This document shows positions 16,040 through 23,875 of a DNA stretch of 62,676 nucleotides, piece after piece. How positions within the stretch are numbered: the stretch's first letter is position 1; each line of letters starts with the position of its first letter. The position numbers and the translations under genes are program-made. The DNA is taken from assembly GCF_001440405.1 (NCBI RefSeq), contig NZ_LLXX01000161.1, forward strand, positions 100,735 through 163,410, written 5' to 3'. The notes beneath the pieces were generated by a model. That model made no database searches, was not told where the DNA came from, and worked only from the letters and a program-made list of their open reading frames with translations. This DNA comes from Bradyrhizobium valentinum. GTDB lineage: Bacteria > Pseudomonadota > Alphaproteobacteria > Rhizobiales > Xanthobacteraceae.

Positions 16040-17314
16040 CTATCCCGTGACCTTGCTCGAGCCCTGCGTGATCAGCCGCGCGGCGCGCTGGTCGCGGGCG
16101 TGGATCCATAGCCAGCTCAGCGCGACGCTGAGCCGGTTGCGCAGGCCGATCAGGAAGTAGATGTGGGCGATGCCCCAGATCCACCAGGCGAGGTTGCCGC
16201 GCAGCTTGATCCGTCCGAAATCGATCACGGCCTTTTTCTTGCCGATCTGCGCCAAGCTGCCGGCATGCTTGTAACGGAACGGCGGCAGCGTGCCGCCGCC
16301 GAGGCGCGCCTTGATCAGCGCTGCCACATAGCGTCCCTGCTGCTTGGCCGCCGGCGCGATGCCCGGCACGGGATTGCCGTCGGGGCCGGCGATCGTCACG
16401 GTGTCGCCAACGGCAAAGATGTCGGGATGGCCGGGCACGGTGAGGTCGGGATCGACCTTCAAACGGTAGGCGCGGTCGGCGGGCGCGTTCAGCCATTCCG
16501 CCGCGCGCGAGGCGCGCACGCCGGCGGCCCAGACAATGGTTCTGGCCTCGAGCTTGTTGCCGCCATAGACGACGCCGTCGATGGCACATTCGGTGACGGG
16601 CTGCCCAAGCACCACTTCGACGCCGATCTCCTCCAGCGAACGCTGCGCGTAGGCGGAGAGATCCTCGGGGAAGCCGGCCAGCACGCGCGGGCCGGCCTCG
16701 ACCAGGACAACGCGGGTCTTGTGGGTGTCGATGTTGCGGAAGTCCGGCGGCAGCGTGTCCTTGGCGAGGTCGGCAATGGTTCCGGCCATTTCGACGCCAG
16801 TCGGGCCGGCGCCGATGATGACGAAAGTGAGTAGCGCGGCGCGCCTGACAGGATCGGTCTCGCGCTCTGCGCGCTCGAAGGCAACGAGGATGCGGCGCCG
16901 CAATGTGGTGGCATCCTCCAGCGTTTTCAGGCCCGGCGCGAACGGCTCCCATTCGTCGTGGCCGAAATAGGCGTGGCGGGCGCCGGTGGCGAGCACCAGC
17001 GTGTCATAGGCGATCGTCTCGCCGTCTTCGAGCCGCACGCACTTCGCCGCGGCGTCGACGCCGCTGACATTGGCGAACAGCGTCGTCACCTCCTTGCGTC
17101 CGCGCAGGAGATAGCGGATCGGCCAGGCAATTTCCGACGTCGCCAGCGAAGCGGTCGCGACCTGGTAGAGCAGCGGCTGAAACAGATGATGGTTGCGGCG
17201 ATCGATCAGCGTGATCCTGACAGGCGCACCGGCGAGGCCGAAAGCCGTTTCCAGTCCGCCGAAACCGGCGCCGACGATCACCACGTGATGGGGCTGTTTC
17301 GGCGCTGTCGTCAT
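16040..17314 (-). CDS. ndh: Type II NADH:quinone oxidoreductase (NDH-2)
   Basis: A 424-residue flavoprotein that oxidises NADH and reduces membrane quinone without proton pumping. The N-terminal FAD Rossmann motif is VVIVGAGFGGLETA, the NAD-binding motif is FVIIGAGPTGVEMAGT (about residue 165), and the second FAD contact is PDIFAVGDTVTI. The C-terminal stretch LAWWIWGIAHIYFLIGLRNRLSVALSWLWIH is amphipathic/hydrophobic and would attach the enzyme to the membrane. Start: ATG at 17314; an ATG at 17347 would add an 11-residue tail unlike the family. It is a single-gene unit flanked by repeats. Confidence 0.92.
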   Translation of the reverse strand: MTTAPKQPHHVVIVGAGFGGLETAFGLAGAPVRITLIDRRNHHLFQPLLYQVATASLATSEIAWPIRYLLRGRKEVTTLFANVSGVDAAAKCVRLEDGETIAYDTLVLATGARHAYFGHDEWEPFAPGLKTLEDATTLRRRILVAFERAERETDPVRRAALLTFVIIGAGPTGVEMAGTIADLAKDTLPPDFRNIDTHKTRVVLVEAGPRVLAGFPEDLSAYAQRSLEEIGVEVVLGQPVTECAIDGVVYGGNKLEARTIVWAAGVRASRAAEWLNAPADRAYRLKVDPDLTVPGHPDIFAVGDTVTIAGPDGNPVPGIAPAAKQQGRYVAALIKARLGGGTLPPFRYKHAGSLAQIGKKKAVIDFGRIKLRGNLAWWIWGIAHIYFLIGLRNRLSVALSWLWIHARDQRAARLITQGSSKVTG

Positions 17315-17425
17315 GGCATGCAATCCCGGTTTCGGATGTCTCAACACATTGGATTATGTAGCCATTTGCGTCTCCGGTCCAAGGCGCGTTTGCCAATCGG
17401 CCGATAGCGAAAGCGTATGAATGCT

Positions 17426-17548
17426 GTCGTCCCGGCCTTGAGCCGGGACCCATAGCCACAGGATCTTGTTGTTGCGAAGGTTGGAGCCGCAGCACAGCGC
17501 AGTAACCACGTCCTGTGGTTATGGGTCCCTGCTTTTCGCAGGGACGAC
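17426..17548. repeat. Intergenic palindromic repeat, family B
   Basis: Begins GTCGTCCCGGCC...GGGACCCATAGCCAC and closes GTGGTTATGGGTCCC...GGGACGAC. This is the main content of the 329-base gap 17315-17643 between ndh and the ABM-like gene; nothing else was recognised there apart from the ribosome site AAGGAGAAG before 17644. Other copies: 41409-41529, 42414-42533, 53688-53813, 56995-57122, and a half copy at the right edge. Confidence 0.75.
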
Positions 17549-17643
17549 CACAAAGAATTTGCCTCCAACTGCATCCTTTGGCTGGTTCCAAACGTCCTTG
17601 GGATCGAAGCGCTGCCTTTGCAGCCTCCAACAAGGAGAAGCCC

Positions 17644-17952
17644 ATGAGACGGACCGTGATAAGGTACAAGACCAAGCCCGAAATGTCCGACAGGAATGCC
17701 GAACTGGTTGCAACGGTGTTTGCCGAGCTGAAAGCCGCGCAGCCGGAAGGCTTCCGCTACATGTCGCTGCGGCTGGAGGACGACACCTTCATCCATTTCG
17801 TCGAAACCGCGGCCGATGACGGCTCGAGCCCCTTGCCGAAGCTGGCGGCATTCGCCGCGTTTCAGAACGGCATTCGCGAGCGCTGCGCCGAACCGCCGCT
17901 GCCTAAAGGCGCTACCATTGTCGGCAATTACCGCATGCTGGCCGAGGATTGA
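17644..17952 (+). CDS. Small ABM-like (dimeric alpha/beta barrel) protein
   Basis: A 102-residue protein starting RRTVIRYKTKPEM and containing the block AELVATVFAELKAAQPEG then RYMSLRLEDDTFIHFVE, a beta-alpha-beta layout that resembles antibiotic-biosynthesis-monooxygenase/dimeric alpha-beta barrel proteins. No catalytic motif is obvious. ATG at 17644 is preceded by AAGGAGAAG. The next gene, an ECF sigma factor, starts 20 bases after its stop, so the two are co-transcribed. Sigma factors with SnoaL-type tails are commonly encoded beside small oxidoreductase or carboxymuconolactone-type proteins, so it may be the sensor or target partner. Function unknown. Confidence 0.75.
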   Translation: MRRTVIRYKTKPEMSDRNAELVATVFAELKAAQPEGFRYMSLRLEDDTFIHFVETAADDGSSPLPKLAAFAAFQNGIRERCAEPPLPKGATIVGNYRMLAED

Positions 17953-17972
17953 ATCCGCTTGCCGGAGGCAGA

Positions 17973-18854
17973 ATGAGCGTGGTCCCCGAGACGTCCGCCG
18001 CCTTTGAACGCTTGCTGGTCGCGATGCGGCCAAGGCTGCATCGCTATTGCGCGCGCATGGTCGGCTCGGTGATCGACGGCGAGGATGTGCTGCAGGACGC
18101 GCTGATCAAGGCGGTGGAGGCGCAGGCCTCCGCCGTCGATATCGGCAATCCCGAAGGCTGGCTGTTCCGGATTGCGCACAACACCGCGCTGGATTTCCTG
18201 CGCCGGCGTGGTCGCCAGGAGGCGCTCCGGGGAATAGAGGAGGTGGACATGATCGTTGACCAGCTCGACGCCGTGGAGAGCCGCCAGATCGCCGCCACCT
18301 CCTTGCGCACCTTTATGCGCCTGCCGGTGGCGCAGCGCGGAAGCGTGATCCTGATGGATGTGCTCGGCTGCTCGCTCAAGGAAATCTGCGAAATCATGGA
18401 TTGCAGCCTGCCCGCGGCCAAGGCCGCGCTGCATCGCGGCCGCGCGCTGTTGCGGGAAATGGCTGATGAGCCGGATGACACGCCGCGACCGGCATTATCG
18501 GATGCCGACCGCGCGCGCCTCGGCGCCTATGTCGCCCATTTCAACGCGCGCGACTTCGACGCGATCCGCGCCATGATCTCGGATGACGTCAGGCTCGACC
18601 TCGTCAACAAGACCCATATGCGCGGCAAGGCCGAGGTATCCCGCTATTTCGGCAATTACTCGAAAGCCAGCGATTGGCATCTGGTCCCGGGCCTGGTGGA
18701 GGGACATCCCGCCATCCTGGTGTTCGACCCGAACGTATCAGGTGCGGGGCCGAAATACTTCATGCTGCTGGGCTGGGCCGCCGGCAAGGTCGCGGCCATC
18801 CGGGATTTCCGCCATGCGTCCTATACGATCGACGGCGCGGAATATTCGGTCTGA
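17973..18854 (+). CDS. ECF-type RNA polymerase sigma factor with SnoaL-like C-terminal domain
   Basis: A 293-residue sigma-70-family protein. Region 2 is at about 10-80 (RYCARMVGSVIDGEDVLQDALIKA and GWLFRIAHNTALDFLRRR), region 4 at about 110-165 (QRGSVILMDVLGCSLKEICEIMDCSLPAAKAALHRGRALLRE, read in two blocks), and about 115 further residues (from DRARLGAYVAHFNARDFDAI to the end) form an NTF2/SnoaL-like domain, as in SigJ/ECF41-like factors. Those factors often lack a separate anti-sigma factor, the tail acting as the regulator; none is encoded nearby here. ATG at 17973 has GGAGG seven bases upstream. It follows the ABM-like gene by 20 bases. Confidence 0.85.
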   Translation: MSVVPETSAAFERLLVAMRPRLHRYCARMVGSVIDGEDVLQDALIKAVEAQASAVDIGNPEGWLFRIAHNTALDFLRRRGRQEALRGIEEVDMIVDQLDAVESRQIAATSLRTFMRLPVAQRGSVILMDVLGCSLKEICEIMDCSLPAAKAALHRGRALLREMADEPDDTPRPALSDADRARLGAYVAHFNARDFDAIRAMISDDVRLDLVNKTHMRGKAEVSRYFGNYSKASDWHLVPGLVEGHPAILVFDPNVSGAGPKYFMLLGWAAGKVAAIRDFRHASYTIDGAEYSV

Positions 18855-18894
18855 ACCGCTCGCCCCGGTGCGACAATTGTTGCCCCGGCAACCG

Positions 18895-18906
18895 GAACTA
18901 TAGTTC
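18895..18906. promoter_or_regulatory. Palindrome upstream of the ABC transporter operon
   Basis: Perfect 12-base repeat GAACTATAGTTC about 200 bases before the solute-binding protein gene at 19107. The 252-base gap 18855-19106 has no gene; this is its only clear symmetric element. Possible operator or part of a promoter. Confidence 0.3.
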
Positions 18907-19106
18907 TTGCCATTCCCACCGTCTGCGAATTATGGTGCAGGCTGCTAGGGCATGGGCCGAAGGTTCTAAGAGGGGCCGTTGGTTCATGCTTGCCGCAGAC
19001 CGGCCATTTCGCGCACAAAATACCTCACCTGATAATGAGGCGCGCGAGACAGGCACGGTCGCCCGGTTGACCCGGGTCTGGTTCGATAACGAGGAGGGGA
19101 CTGATT

Positions 19107-20282
19107 ATGAAAAAGGCATTCTGGCTGGCGGGCGCAACAATTCTGGCGCTGGCGCAGCCCGCGCTCGCTGGCGACACCATCAAAATCGGCTTTGTTTCGA
19201 CCTTCAGCGGCCCGACCGCTGTGATCGGCAACGATATGCGCAACTCGTTCGAGCTGGCGCTCGACCATCTCGGCCGCAAGATGGGCGGCAAGCCGGTCGA
19301 GGTGCTCTACGAGGACGACGGCCAGAAGCCCGACGTCGGCAAGCAGAAGACCGAAAAGCTGATCCAGTCCGACAAGGTCGATTTTGTCGTTGGCTACATC
19401 TGGTCGAACGTGCTGCTGGCCTCGTTGAAGACCGCGGTCGATTCCAAAACCTTCCTGATCTCGGCCAATGCCGGCCCCTCGCAGCTCGCCGGCGAGCTCT
19501 GCTCGCCCTACGTCTTCTCGACCTCCTGGCAGAACGACCAGACCCCGCAGGCGGTCGGCACCTATATGAACCAGAAGGGCGTGAAGTCAGTATTCCTGAT
19601 CGGCCCGAACTACGCCGCCGGCAAGGACATGCTGGCGGGCGTGAAGAGCACGTTCAAGGGCCAGGTCGTGGGTGAGGAATACACGGTGTGGCCGAGCCAG
19701 CTCGACTTCTCCGCCGAGCTCACCAAGGCCAAGAACTCCAAGGCCGAATCGATCTTCGTCTTCTATCCGGGCGCGGCCGGCGTCCAGTTCCTCAATCAAT
19801 ACGCGCAGGCCGGGCTCAAGCAGCAGATTCCGCTCTATACGGCGTTTACGATCGACGAATTGTCGCTGCCGCTGCAGAAGGACAATGCAATCGGCGTTCC
19901 CGGCGCGCAGCAATGGGTCAACGATTTGCCGTTCCCCGAGAACAAGAAGTTCGTCGAGGACTACCGCAAGAAGTACACCGGCCTGCGCCCGACGTTCTAC
20001 GGCGCGCAGTCCTATGACGCCGCGAACCTGATCAACAGTGCTGTTGTCGCCGTGAAGGGCGACACCTCGAAGAAGGACGAGATGAAGGCCGAGATGGAGA
20101 AGGCCAACTTCAAGTCGGTGCGCGGTCCGTTCAAATACGGCAACAACCACATTCCGATCCAGAATTTCTACCTGCAGGACGTGGTCAAGGACGCCGACGG
20201 CCAGCTCTCGCTCAAGACGGTGGCGACCATCGTCAAGGACGACCAGGACCGCTTCCACGACAAATGCCCGATGAAGAAGTGA
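19107..20282 (+). CDS. ABC transporter substrate-binding protein (CouP/LivJ-like)
   Basis: A 391-residue periplasmic binding protein with signal peptide (MKKAFWLAGATILALAQPALA, then GDTIKIGF). The mature protein has the family pattern FVSTFSGPTAVIGNDMRNSFELAL and VEVLYEDDGQKPDVGKQK. It is the first gene of a five-gene importer with two permeases and two ATPases. In Rhodopseudomonas palustris similar proteins (CouP) bind p-coumarate and other phenylpropenoids, and the location next to hydroxycinnamate genes fits; branched-chain amino acids or amides remain possible. ATG at 19107 follows GAGGAGGGG. It is paralogous to, but clearly different from, the binding proteins at 9159 and 12901. Confidence 0.85.
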   Translation: MKKAFWLAGATILALAQPALAGDTIKIGFVSTFSGPTAVIGNDMRNSFELALDHLGRKMGGKPVEVLYEDDGQKPDVGKQKTEKLIQSDKVDFVVGYIWSNVLLASLKTAVDSKTFLISANAGPSQLAGELCSPYVFSTSWQNDQTPQAVGTYMNQKGVKSVFLIGPNYAAGKDMLAGVKSTFKGQVVGEEYTVWPSQLDFSAELTKAKNSKAESIFVFYPGAAGVQFLNQYAQAGLKQQIPLYTAFTIDELSLPLQKDNAIGVPGAQQWVNDLPFPENKKFVEDYRKKYTGLRPTFYGAQSYDAANLINSAVVAVKGDTSKKDEMKAEMEKANFKSVRGPFKYGNNHIPIQNFYLQDVVKDADGQLSLKTVATIVKDDQDRFHDKCPMKK

Positions 20283-20376
20283 TTGTTGGCATGGCCGGTG
20301 CATGATCGGACGAAATCGCCCTCGGGCTTGACCCGGGGGCAGTTTGCGACAGATCATCCGCCCAACAAGAAAAATG

Positions 20377-20409
20377 GCGGCGGCGCAGATGTGCTGCCGC
20401 TGTTTTGTT
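20377..20409 (+). terminator. Rho-independent-type hairpin after the substrate-binding protein gene
   Basis: Stem GCGGCGGCGC / GTGCTGCCGC (ten pairs, two of them G-U) with loop AGAT, followed by TGTTTTGTTA. It lies about 95 bases after the binding-protein stop and before the permease genes. It would let the binding protein be made in excess over the membrane components. Confidence 0.55.
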
Positions 20410-20411
20410 AG

Positions 20412-20458
20412 GGCATGATCCGGAAAAGTGGATGCCGGTTTTCCGAAAAGATCATGCC
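20412..20458. repeat. Intergenic palindromic repeat, family F
   Basis: GGCATGATCCGGAAAAGTGG and its closing arm CCGGTTTTCCGAAAAGATCATGCC. The same element occurs at 52116-52160 between pstB and phoU. It lies directly behind the terminator-like hairpin, 65 bases before the permease gene. Confidence 0.75.
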
Positions 20459-20523
20459 TAAATCATAGACCTGGAGCGGGATGACTAGTCATCACGTTCC
20501 GGGCCCTAGAGTTCAAGGGATCC

Positions 20524-21441
20524 ATGCTCGTCCTCGTAGAACAATCGCTGAACGGCCTGCAGTTCGGCCTGCTGCTGTTCCTGCTGGCAGCCGGCTTGAC
20601 GCTGGTGTTCGGCATCATGGATTTCGTCAATCTGGCGCACGGCTCGCTCTACATGATGGGCGCCTATTTCGCCGCGACCTTCGTGGCATGGACCAACAGT
20701 TTCGTGCTGGGCATATTGATGGCGCTCGGCGCGACCCTGCTATTGGGTATCGCGCTCGAATTCATCGCGCTCCGGCATCTCTACGGCCGCGACCATCTCG
20801 ATCAGGTGCTGGCGACCTTCGGGCTGATCCTGTTTTTCAACGACGCGGTGCGGCTGATCTGGGGCCCGGCCGGCCTGTCGCTGCCGCTGCCGGCCTGGCT
20901 GACGGTGCCGGTCCAGATCGTCCCCGGCGTGTTCTATCCGGCCTATCGGCTGTCGATCATCGTGGTCGCGCTGGCGGTCGCAGCATTGCTCTATATCGTC
21001 GTGATGCGGACCCGGATCGGCATGCTGATCCGCGCCGGCGCATCCAACCGCGAAATGATCGGCGCACTCGGCATCAACATCAAGCTGTTGTTCACGCTGG
21101 TGTTCGGGCTTGGCGCGGCCCTTGCCGGTCTCGCCGGGCTGATGCAGGCGCCGATCCTCACCGTGCAGATCGGCATGGGCGAGAACATTCTGATTCTCGC
21201 CTTCGTCATCATCGTGATCGGCGGTATCGGCTCGATCCGCGGCGCGTTCATGGCCGCGATCTTCGTCGGCATGATCGATACGCTCGGCCGCGCCTTCCTG
21301 CCCGATCTCCTGCGCACCGTTCTCAGTTCCGCCGCCGCCTCCACCGCCGCGCCCGCGCTGTCGTCGATGCTGATCTATCTCCTGATGGCCATCGTCCTCG
21401 TCGTGCGGCCCGAGGGGCTGTTTCCGGCTGCCAAGCGATGA
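20524..21441 (+). CDS. HAAT-family ABC transporter permease (LivH-like)
   Basis: A 305-residue inner-membrane permease with about eight hydrophobic segments. Family markers are the N-terminal LVEQSLNGLQFGLLLFLLAAGLTLVFGIMDFVNLAHG and the EAA-type cytoplasmic stretch RAGASNREMIGALGINIKLLFT. It pairs with the LivM-like permease whose start overlaps its stop (ATGA). Together with the flanking binding protein and ATPases it forms one complete importer, probably for aromatic acids or branched-chain-like solutes. Confidence 0.93.
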   Translation: MLVLVEQSLNGLQFGLLLFLLAAGLTLVFGIMDFVNLAHGSLYMMGAYFAATFVAWTNSFVLGILMALGATLLLGIALEFIALRHLYGRDHLDQVLATFGLILFFNDAVRLIWGPAGLSLPLPAWLTVPVQIVPGVFYPAYRLSIIVVALAVAALLYIVVMRTRIGMLIRAGASNREMIGALGINIKLLFTLVFGLGAALAGLAGLMQAPILTVQIGMGENILILAFVIIVIGGIGSIRGAFMAAIFVGMIDTLGRAFLPDLLRTVLSSAAASTAAPALSSMLIYLLMAIVLVVRPEGLFPAAKR

Positions 21442-22385
21442 AATCTCACATCAACGCCCGCAACGTCATCGTGGCGCTCGTCGCGCTTGGCCTCACCTTG
21501 CTGCCGGCCTATTCGGCACTGACCGGCAACATCTTCATCCTGACGCTGTTCACCCGCATCGTCATTTTCGCGCTGGCGGCCGCGAGCCTCAATCTCATCA
21601 TGGGCTATGGCGGCATGATGAGCTTTGGCCATGCCGCCTATCTCGGCATTGGCGGCTATGCGGTGGGCATCCTCGCCCATGAAGGCATCGGCTCCGGCTT
21701 CATCCAGTGGCCGGTCGCGCTGGCGCTGTCGGCGCTTTATGCGCTGGTGATCGGTGCGCTCAGCCTCCGTACACGCGGCGTCTATTTCATTATGATCACG
21801 CTCGCCTTCGCACAGATGGCCTATTACATCGCCTCGGGTCTTTCCCGCTATGGCGGCGACGACGGCCTCACCATCTACAAGCGCAGCACTTTCGGCGGCC
21901 TGATCGACCTGTCGAACCGCGTGCAGTTCTATTACCTTTGCCTCGCCTGCCTGTTCGGCGGCGTCTATTTGATCTGGCGCATCATCAATTCCCGGTTCGG
22001 CATGGTGGTGCAGGGCGTGCGTTCCAACGAGCAGCGCATGCAGGCGATCGGCTTTCACGCCAATCGTTATAGACTCGTCTGCTTCGTCATCTCCGGCACC
22101 ATCTGCGGCCTCGCCGGCGCACTGCTCGCCAACAATACTGACTTCATCAGCCCGGCCGGGATGTACTGGACCCGCTCCGGCGAACTCATGGTGATGGTGG
22201 TCTTCGGCGGCATGGGCTCGCTGTTCGGTCCTGTCCTCGGCACCATCGTGTTCCTCCTGCTGGAAGAAGTCCTGTCGCAATTCACCGAATACTGGGCGTT
22301 GATCATGGGCCCGCTGTTGCTACTGATCGTGCTGTTCGCGCGCGGCGGCATCATGGGTTTGCTGGGGAGGTTGAGCCGTGGCTGA
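21438..22385 (+). CDS. HAAT-family ABC transporter permease (LivM-like)
   Basis: A 315-residue inner-membrane permease. Markers are the opening helices, AAASLNLIMGYGGMMSFGHAA, the conserved LRTRGVYFIMITLAFAQM, and the cytoplasmic coupling loop GVRSNEQRMQAIGFHANRYRLV. The ATG at 21438 overlaps the stop of the LivH-like gene, so translation is coupled; its own end overlaps the GTG start of the first ATPase gene by eight bases. The frame is open far upstream of 21438, but that extension is out of frame shadow of the first permease and has no permease sequence. Confidence 0.93.
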   Translation: MKSHINARNVIVALVALGLTLLPAYSALTGNIFILTLFTRIVIFALAAASLNLIMGYGGMMSFGHAAYLGIGGYAVGILAHEGIGSGFIQWPVALALSALYALVIGALSLRTRGVYFIMITLAFAQMAYYIASGLSRYGGDDGLTIYKRSTFGGLIDLSNRVQFYYLCLACLFGGVYLIWRIINSRFGMVVQGVRSNEQRMQAIGFHANRYRLVCFVISGTICGLAGALLANNTDFISPAGMYWTRSGELMVMVVFGGMGSLFGPVLGTIVFLLLEEVLSQFTEYWALIMGPLLLLIVLFARGGIMGLLGRLSRG

Positions 22386-23157
22386 TTCCTTGCCTGATCC
22401 CTTGCTCCGCGTCGAAAACCTGGTGCGCAGCTTTGGTGGCATCAAGGCCACCGACAATCTGTCGCTCGACGTCCTGCCGGGCGAGCTGCATGCCATCATC
22501 GGCCCCAACGGCGCGGGCAAGACCACGTTGATCAGCCAGTTGACCGGACAGTTGACGCCGAATTCCGGCACCATTCACTTTGCCGGCCGTGACGTCACGT
22601 GGCTGCCGTCCTACCGGCGCAGCCGGCTCGGGCTGGCGCGCTCGTTCCAGATCACCTGCCTGCTGCCGGATTTCACGGCGGCCGACAACGTCGCGCTCGC
22701 GGCGCAAGCGCATGACGGTCACTCGTTCCGCTTCTGGGGCCCCGCGCGCAAGGAGCGGCATCTGCGCGAAGCGGCACAAGCGGCACTGACACGCGTCGGG
22801 CTCGCCAAACGCGCCGATGTGCCGGTGTCCGAACTGAGCCATGGCGAGCAGCGCGAGCTGGAGCTTGCGGTGGCGCTCGCGACCAAGCCGCAATTGCTGC
22901 TGCTGGACGAGCCGATGGCCGGTCTCGGCGTCACCGAATCCGCGCGCATGGTGGCCCTGCTGAAGGAACTGCGGAAGGAAGTCACCATCGTGCTGGTCGA
23001 GCACGACATGGAGGCGGTGTTCGCGCTCGCCGACCGCATCACGGTGCTGGTCTATGGCCGCGTCATTGCCTCAGGCGATCCCGACGCCATCAGGAACAAC
23101 GAGGAAGTCAAGCGCGCCTATCTCGGCGACCAGCATGTGGTGGTCAGCCATGGCTGA
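22378..23157 (+). CDS. HAAT-family ABC transporter ATP-binding protein (LivG-like)
   Basis: A 259-residue ATPase starting at a GTG that overlaps the end of the LivM-like gene. Walker A is GPNGAGKTTL (about residue 42), the signature is SELSHGEQRELELAVAL (a variant: SHGEQ, as usual in LivG proteins), Walker B is LLLLDEPMAGLG, and the H-loop is VEHDMEAVF. It works as a heterodimer with the LivF-like ATPase encoded next, whose start overlaps its stop by eight bases. Confidence 0.93.
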   Translation: MADSLPDPLLRVENLVRSFGGIKATDNLSLDVLPGELHAIIGPNGAGKTTLISQLTGQLTPNSGTIHFAGRDVTWLPSYRRSRLGLARSFQITCLLPDFTAADNVALAAQAHDGHSFRFWGPARKERHLREAAQAALTRVGLAKRADVPVSELSHGEQRELELAVALATKPQLLLLDEPMAGLGVTESARMVALLKELRKEVTIVLVEHDMEAVFALADRITVLVYGRVIASGDPDAIRNNEEVKRAYLGDQHVVVSHG

Positions 23158-23863
23158 CACCTTGCTCGAAATCGACGGCATCGAGACCTGCTACGGCCTC
23201 AGCCAGGTGCTGTTCGGCCTGTCGCTGAAGGTTCAGTCCGGCGAAATGGTTGCCCTGATGGGCCGCAACGGCATGGGCAAGACCACAACCATCCGCTCCA
23301 TCATGGGCATGACGCCGGCCCGATCAGGCAAGATCCGCTTCGCGGGCGAGGAAGTGCGCAGCCTGCCGTCGTACAGGATTGCCAAGCTCGGCATCGGGCT
23401 GGTGCCGGAAGGCCGCCAGATCTTTCCGAACCTGACAGTGTACGAAAATCTGGTGGCGGCTTCGGGAAACCGCGCCGGCAATGCCGATCCCTGGACCATC
23501 GAAAAAATCCACGCGCTGTTTCCGCGGCTCGCCGAGCGCGGCAACAACATGGGCGTGACGCTGTCCGGCGGCGAGCAGCAGATGCTGGCGATCGGCCGGG
23601 CGCTGATGACCAATCCGAAACTGTTGATTCTCGACGAGGCCACCGAAGGCCTCGCGCCGCTGATCCGCGAGGAAATCTGGAACTGCCTGTCGATGCTGAA
23701 GGGGCGCGGTCAGTCGGTGCTGGTAATCGACAAGAACGTCGCCAACCTCTCCCGGATCGCCGACCGCCACTACATCATCGAGCGCGGGCGGACGGTATGG
23801 ACGGGGACGAGCGAGCAGTTGATCGCCGAGCCGGACCTGCAGCACCGGTATCTGGGGATTTGA
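23150..23863 (+). CDS. HAAT-family ABC transporter ATP-binding protein (LivF-like)
   Basis: A 237-residue ATPase, last gene of the importer operon. Walker A is GRNGMGKTTT, signature TLSGGEQQMLAIGRAL, Walker B LLILDEATEGLAP with Ala where many ABC proteins have Pro. The typical LivF phrase GIGLVPEGRQIFPNLTVYENL is present. The H-loop position reads VIDKNVANL instead of the usual EQN/EHD-His type; the catalytic-switch His appears to be replaced by Asn in this segment, which suggests that ATP hydrolysis depends mainly on the site completed by the LivG partner. Start at 23150 is chosen by homology; upstream in-frame sequence is shadow of the LivG-like gene. Confidence 0.92.
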   Translation: MADTLLEIDGIETCYGLSQVLFGLSLKVQSGEMVALMGRNGMGKTTTIRSIMGMTPARSGKIRFAGEEVRSLPSYRIAKLGIGLVPEGRQIFPNLTVYENLVAASGNRAGNADPWTIEKIHALFPRLAERGNNMGVTLSGGEQQMLAIGRALMTNPKLLILDEATEGLAPLIREEIWNCLSMLKGRGQSVLVIDKNVANLSRIADRHYIIERGRTVWTGTSEQLIAEPDLQHRYLGI

Positions 23864-23875
23864 TGCCGATTACGG

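Noticed and set aside
20481..21437. A long in-frame extension in front of the LivM-like permease, suggesting a fused 634-residue protein
   Set aside because: The extension overlaps the LivH-like gene in another frame and has no membrane-protein sequence; the ATGA overlap at 21438 gives the proper LivM start.
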